A stretch of DNA of 36,486 nucleotides from Aestuariivita boseongensis (lineage in GTDB: Bacteria; Pseudomonadota; Alphaproteobacteria; Rhodobacterales; Rhodobacteraceae). The translations under genes and the position numbers were made by a program. The notes under the pieces are model-generated. The model did not search any database. It was not told the DNA's origin and was given only the letters and a program-made list of their open reading frames with translations. Each line of letters begins with the position of its first letter. The first letter of the stretch is position 1. The stretch lies in the NCBI RefSeq assembly GCF_001262635.1, contig NZ_JXYH01000039.1, positions 1 to 36,486 on the forward strand. The letters run 5' to 3'. Of this stretch, positions 34,225 through 36,486 are shown piece by piece.

Positions 34225-35525
34225 ACGAGACACTCAAGAACACCGGGCTTTTTGCAATTGTCGGCGTGCTGATCCTGATCACAGGATTTTCGCAAAGCTG
34301 GAACTCGGCGCTGCTGATCGTGAATATGGGCCTGATCTCGGCCATCATGGCGCTGGGGGTGAACCTGCAATGGGGCTTTGCGGGCCTGTTTAACGTGGGT
34401 GTGATGGGCTTTGTGGCCTTGGGCGGTCTGGCGGCTGTTCTGGTCTCGACCGCGCCGGTGGGCGAGGCCTGGCAGGCCGGTGGCGTCGGCATTCTCACCG
34501 CGCTGGTGATGGGGGCGGCGACGATCACGGCAACCGTGCTGGTCTATTCCAAGATGCCGGCTGGGCGGTTGCGCACCGTGGTGATCCTCGCGCTGCTGAT
34601 CGGCGGGTTTTTCCTCTATCGGTCGATCTTTGATCCCTCTGTTGCCGCGGTCGAGGCGATCAACCCCGCGCAGGCGGGCAATATCGGCGGTCTGAACCTG
34701 CCCATTCTGGTGGCCTGGCCCGTGGGCGGGTTGCTGGCGGCAGGGGCTGCCTGGGTGATCGGCAAGACGGCCCTTGGTCTGCGGTCGGATTACCTGGCCA
34801 TTGCCACGCTGGGCATTGCCGAGATCATCATAGCCATCCTGAAAAACGAAGACTGGCTGGCGCGTGGCGTGAAAAACGTGATCGGCCTGCCGCGGCCCGT
34901 GCCGTATGAGGTGGACCTGCAGAACGATCCGGGCTTTGTGGAAAGTGCGACCAATCTGGGGATCGACCCGGTCACGGCGTCTTCGCTTTACGTGAAGCTG
35001 GGCTATTCGCTTCTGTTCACCGCCGTTCTGGTGATCCTTCTGGTCATGGTGCAGATGGCGCTGAAAAGCCCCTGGGGCCGCATGATGCGAGCCATTCGTG
35101 ACAACGAGGTGGCGGCCGAGGCGATGGGCAAAGACGTCACCGCGCGGCATTTGCAGGTCTTCATCCTGGGCTCGGCCATCTGTGGTTTGGCCGGTGCGAT
35201 GATGACCACGCTTGACGGGCAACTGACACCCGGCACCTACCAGCCGCTGCGCTTTACCTTCCTTGTCTGGGTGATGGTGATCGTGGGCGGGTCGGGCAAC
35301 AATTTCGGCGCCGTTCTGGGCGGTTTCCTGATCTGGTTCCTTTGGGTGCAGGTCGAACCGATTGGCCTCTTCCTGATGGAGACGATCACCGCCGGCATGG
35401 CCGATGGCAGCTGGCTGAAGGAACACCTTCTGGACAGCGCCGCGCATATGCGCCTGCTGACCATGGGTCTGATCCTGCTTCTGGTGCTGCGCTTCAGCCC
35501 GCGGGGCCTGATCCCGGAGAAATGA
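34221..35525 (+). CDS. ABC importer permease (LivM-like)
   Basis: A 434-residue permease, partner of the LivH-like protein. Landmarks: ALGVNLQWGFAGLFNVGVMGF in the first helices, the coupling loop SPWGRMMRAIRDNEVAAEAM, and the C-terminal helix pattern ending LRFSPRGLIPEK. The ATG overlaps the livH-like stop (ATGA). It lies one base before the DUF2306 gene start, suggesting that gene belongs to the same transcript. Confidence 0.93.
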   Translation: MNETLKNTGLFAIVGVLILITGFSQSWNSALLIVNMGLISAIMALGVNLQWGFAGLFNVGVMGFVALGGLAAVLVSTAPVGEAWQAGGVGILTALVMGAATITATVLVYSKMPAGRLRTVVILALLIGGFFLYRSIFDPSVAAVEAINPAQAGNIGGLNLPILVAWPVGGLLAAGAAWVIGKTALGLRSDYLAIATLGIAEIIIAILKNEDWLARGVKNVIGLPRPVPYEVDLQNDPGFVESATNLGIDPVTASSLYVKLGYSLLFTAVLVILLVMVQMALKSPWGRMMRAIRDNEVAAEAMGKDVTARHLQVFILGSAICGLAGAMMTTLDGQLTPGTYQPLRFTFLVWVMVIVGGSGNNFGAVLGGFLIWFLWVQVEPIGLFLMETITAGMADGSWLKEHLLDSAAHMRLLTMGLILLLVLRFSPRGLIPEK

Positions 35526-35526
35526 C

Positions 35527-36219
35527 GTGGGCCGAACGGCTTTGCGCGATGGGCTGGCCCTTTTCGGGCTGGCCTTTCTTGCTTTTGCAGTCTGGTGGTT
35601 TGCAGCCCATGCGGTGACGCGGGGGCTGGGCGCCGTGTCGGGTGATGCAGAGGCACAAGGCCGCTTCGCGGGCAATGGTGGCCTAGGCCCGCTGGGCCTT
35701 TATCTTCACATGATCTTTGGCGGCATCATCTCTCTGTTGGCCCTTCTGCAATGGGCCGGTCCGGTGCGGCGTCGCTGGCCATTGGTGCATCGTCTATCCG
35801 GCCGCCTCGTGGCTGGCGTGGCCGCGCTGACGGCCGTGGGAGGACTGACATATATCGCGCTGGAAGGGACAATTGGCGGGCCGCAGATGTCGGCGGGCTT
35901 CACGCTTTACGGTGTGCTGATGCTGGTGGCAGCAGTGCAGGCCCCGCGCCTTGCCATGGCGGGTGGGTACACACGCCATCGCCGCTGGGCGGTGCGCTTG
36001 ATCGTTCTCTGCCTCGCCTCATGGCTTTACCGGGTGCATTACGGGGTGTTCTACGCAATCCAGTGCCCGGACGATGCCGCCGCTTGCGTGCCATGGAGCA
36101 CGCCCGAATTCTCAGGCCTGTTCGATCTGATCCAGAACTGGGCTTTTTATCTGCCCTACCTCATCCTTGCCGAAATCTGGTTGCGACTGACACCGAACGA
36201 CCCACGAAAAGACAGATGA
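35527..36219 (+). CDS. DUF2306 family membrane protein
   Basis: A 230-residue membrane protein with about six helices. The core, LYLHMIFGGIISLLALLQ, RRRWPLVHRLSGRLVAG and HRRWAVRLIVL, matches the DUF2306 family, whose conserved histidines suggest a possible haem or metal site, though no function is established. The start GTG 35527 is one base after the preceding TGA, so it is likely co-translated with the importer genes. Whether it has a transport role or is merely a passenger is unknown. Confidence 0.85.
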   Translation: MGRTALRDGLALFGLAFLAFAVWWFAAHAVTRGLGAVSGDAEAQGRFAGNGGLGPLGLYLHMIFGGIISLLALLQWAGPVRRRWPLVHRLSGRLVAGVAALTAVGGLTYIALEGTIGGPQMSAGFTLYGVLMLVAAVQAPRLAMAGGYTRHRRWAVRLIVLCLASWLYRVHYGVFYAIQCPDDAAACVPWSTPEFSGLFDLIQNWAFYLPYLILAEIWLRLTPNDPRKDR

Positions 36220-36257
36220 ATGTCGCGCCTGCGCCTGATGCTGCGATGAGTTTTTTT

Positions 36258-36299
36258 GACCCCAAAGAAGCAGGAATGCGCCCTTGCCTCTTTGGGGTT
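36258..36299. repeat. Long hairpin between convergent genes
   Basis: ACCCCAAAGA (36259-36268) pairs with TCTTTGGGGT (36289-36298), with further pairing of GCAGG against CCTTGC inside after one mismatch. A T7 run precedes it on the plus strand (36251-36257). The right half read on the minus strand (GGGTATTTGGAACC, AAAGAGGCA) resembles the tail of the repeat at 31954-31992. It lies between the converging DUF2306 and DUF853 genes. Confidence 0.65.
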
Positions 36300-36318
36300 C
36301 CAAATACCCAAAACCGGC

Positions 36319-36486
36319 TCAACGCCCCTTGAACAGCCCGCCAAGAATGCCCCGCACGATGCGGCGGCCCGTGGTGCCAGACAGCTCTTTGACCACCATC
36401 TTGGTCATCGCCTCCCCAAAGCTTGGCTCTGACCGGCTCTTGCGCGCGCTCGACCGGCTCACGCGCGCCCCGCTATAGCGGCGGCC
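36319..36486 (-). CDS. DUF853/HerA-like ATPase, C-terminal end (partial)
   Basis: The last 55 codons of a minus-strand gene whose start is beyond the right edge. The visible peptide is basic, includes FGEAMTKMVVKELSGTTGR and ends RRIVRGILGGLFKGR before TGA at 36321-36319. That ending, with a hydrophobic RGILG-LF segment after an Arg/Ser-rich linker, is typical of YjgR/DUF853 HerA-like ATPases in this family. With so little sequence the call is moderate; the gene being real is supported by codon use and the convergent hairpin just beyond its stop. Confidence 0.6.
   Translation of the reverse strand, partial: GRRYSGARVSRSSARKSRSEPSFGEAMTKMVVKELSGTTGRRIVRGILGGLFKGR

Noticed and set aside
33211-35675. 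Long antisense frames across both importer permease genes
   Set aside because: Both are shadows of hydrophobic genes, rich in His, Gln and Arg, without domains.

Overview
The window looks like chromosomal DNA of a Rhodobacteraceae (Roseobacter-lineage) alphaproteobacterium. The base composition is GC-rich, genes are tightly packed with many ATGA/GTGA/TGATG stop-start overlaps, and several gene orders are typical of that family: pepA-holC, and lptF-lptG-lptD-surA-pdxA-rsmA. No tRNA, rRNA, CRISPR array, insertion sequence or phage gene was seen. The assignment to a family is inference from gene content; no 16S or other marker gene is present.

Region 1 (1-13560) is the unusual part. A large reducing type I polyketide synthase, cut by the left edge, is followed with overlapping or nearly overlapping reading frames by a sulfotransferase, an MMPL/RND lipid exporter and a LolA-like periplasmic carrier. 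After a 119-bp gap comes an outer-membrane beta-barrel. Convergent to these lies a two-gene unit, a stand-alone condensation-fold acyltransferase with intact HHxxxDG and a family 2 glycosyltransferase. A polysaccharide-type flippase is divergent from that pair. Together this reads as a pathway that builds, sulfates, glycosylates and acylates a polyketide lipid and exports it to the cell surface. The logic resembles the mycobacterial sulfolipid loci (Pks/PapA/MmpL/Stf), but with a Gram-negative outer-membrane route. I know of no characterised product for such a cluster.

Region 2 (13624-19588) is mostly housekeeping: a TfoX C-terminal-domain protein, ndk, a YheS-type ABC-F ATPase, a membrane-anchored retropepsin-like protease, holC and pepA. 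The 576-bp gap between ndk and the ABC-F gene is rich in structure. It holds a perfect 24-bp palindrome, a perfect CRP-type operator, a 24-nt-period direct repeat ending in a strong terminator (a candidate small RNA), and a second TTCGAA-centred palindrome.

Region 3 (19728-27123) is the LPS-export and outer-membrane biogenesis operon lptF-lptG-lptD-surA-pdxA-rsmA, six genes in one direction with almost every junction overlapping. A double TTCGAA palindrome closes it.

Region 4 (27174-29659) has an MFS transporter and a secreted PQQ-type sugar dehydrogenase on the minus strand, again with a TTCGAA palindrome between them.

Region 5 (29825-36219) is a branched-chain-amino-acid-type ABC importer: substrate-binding protein, terminator/attenuator, two ATPases, two permeases, and a DUF2306 membrane protein. 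Between the second ATPase and the first permease sits a low-GC (about 45%) small secreted protein gene that is translationally coupled to the permease. The right edge cuts the 3' end of a DUF853/HerA-like ATPase gene on the minus strand. A family of TTCGAA-centred perfect palindromes and two further families of GC-rich intergenic inverted repeats recur across the window.
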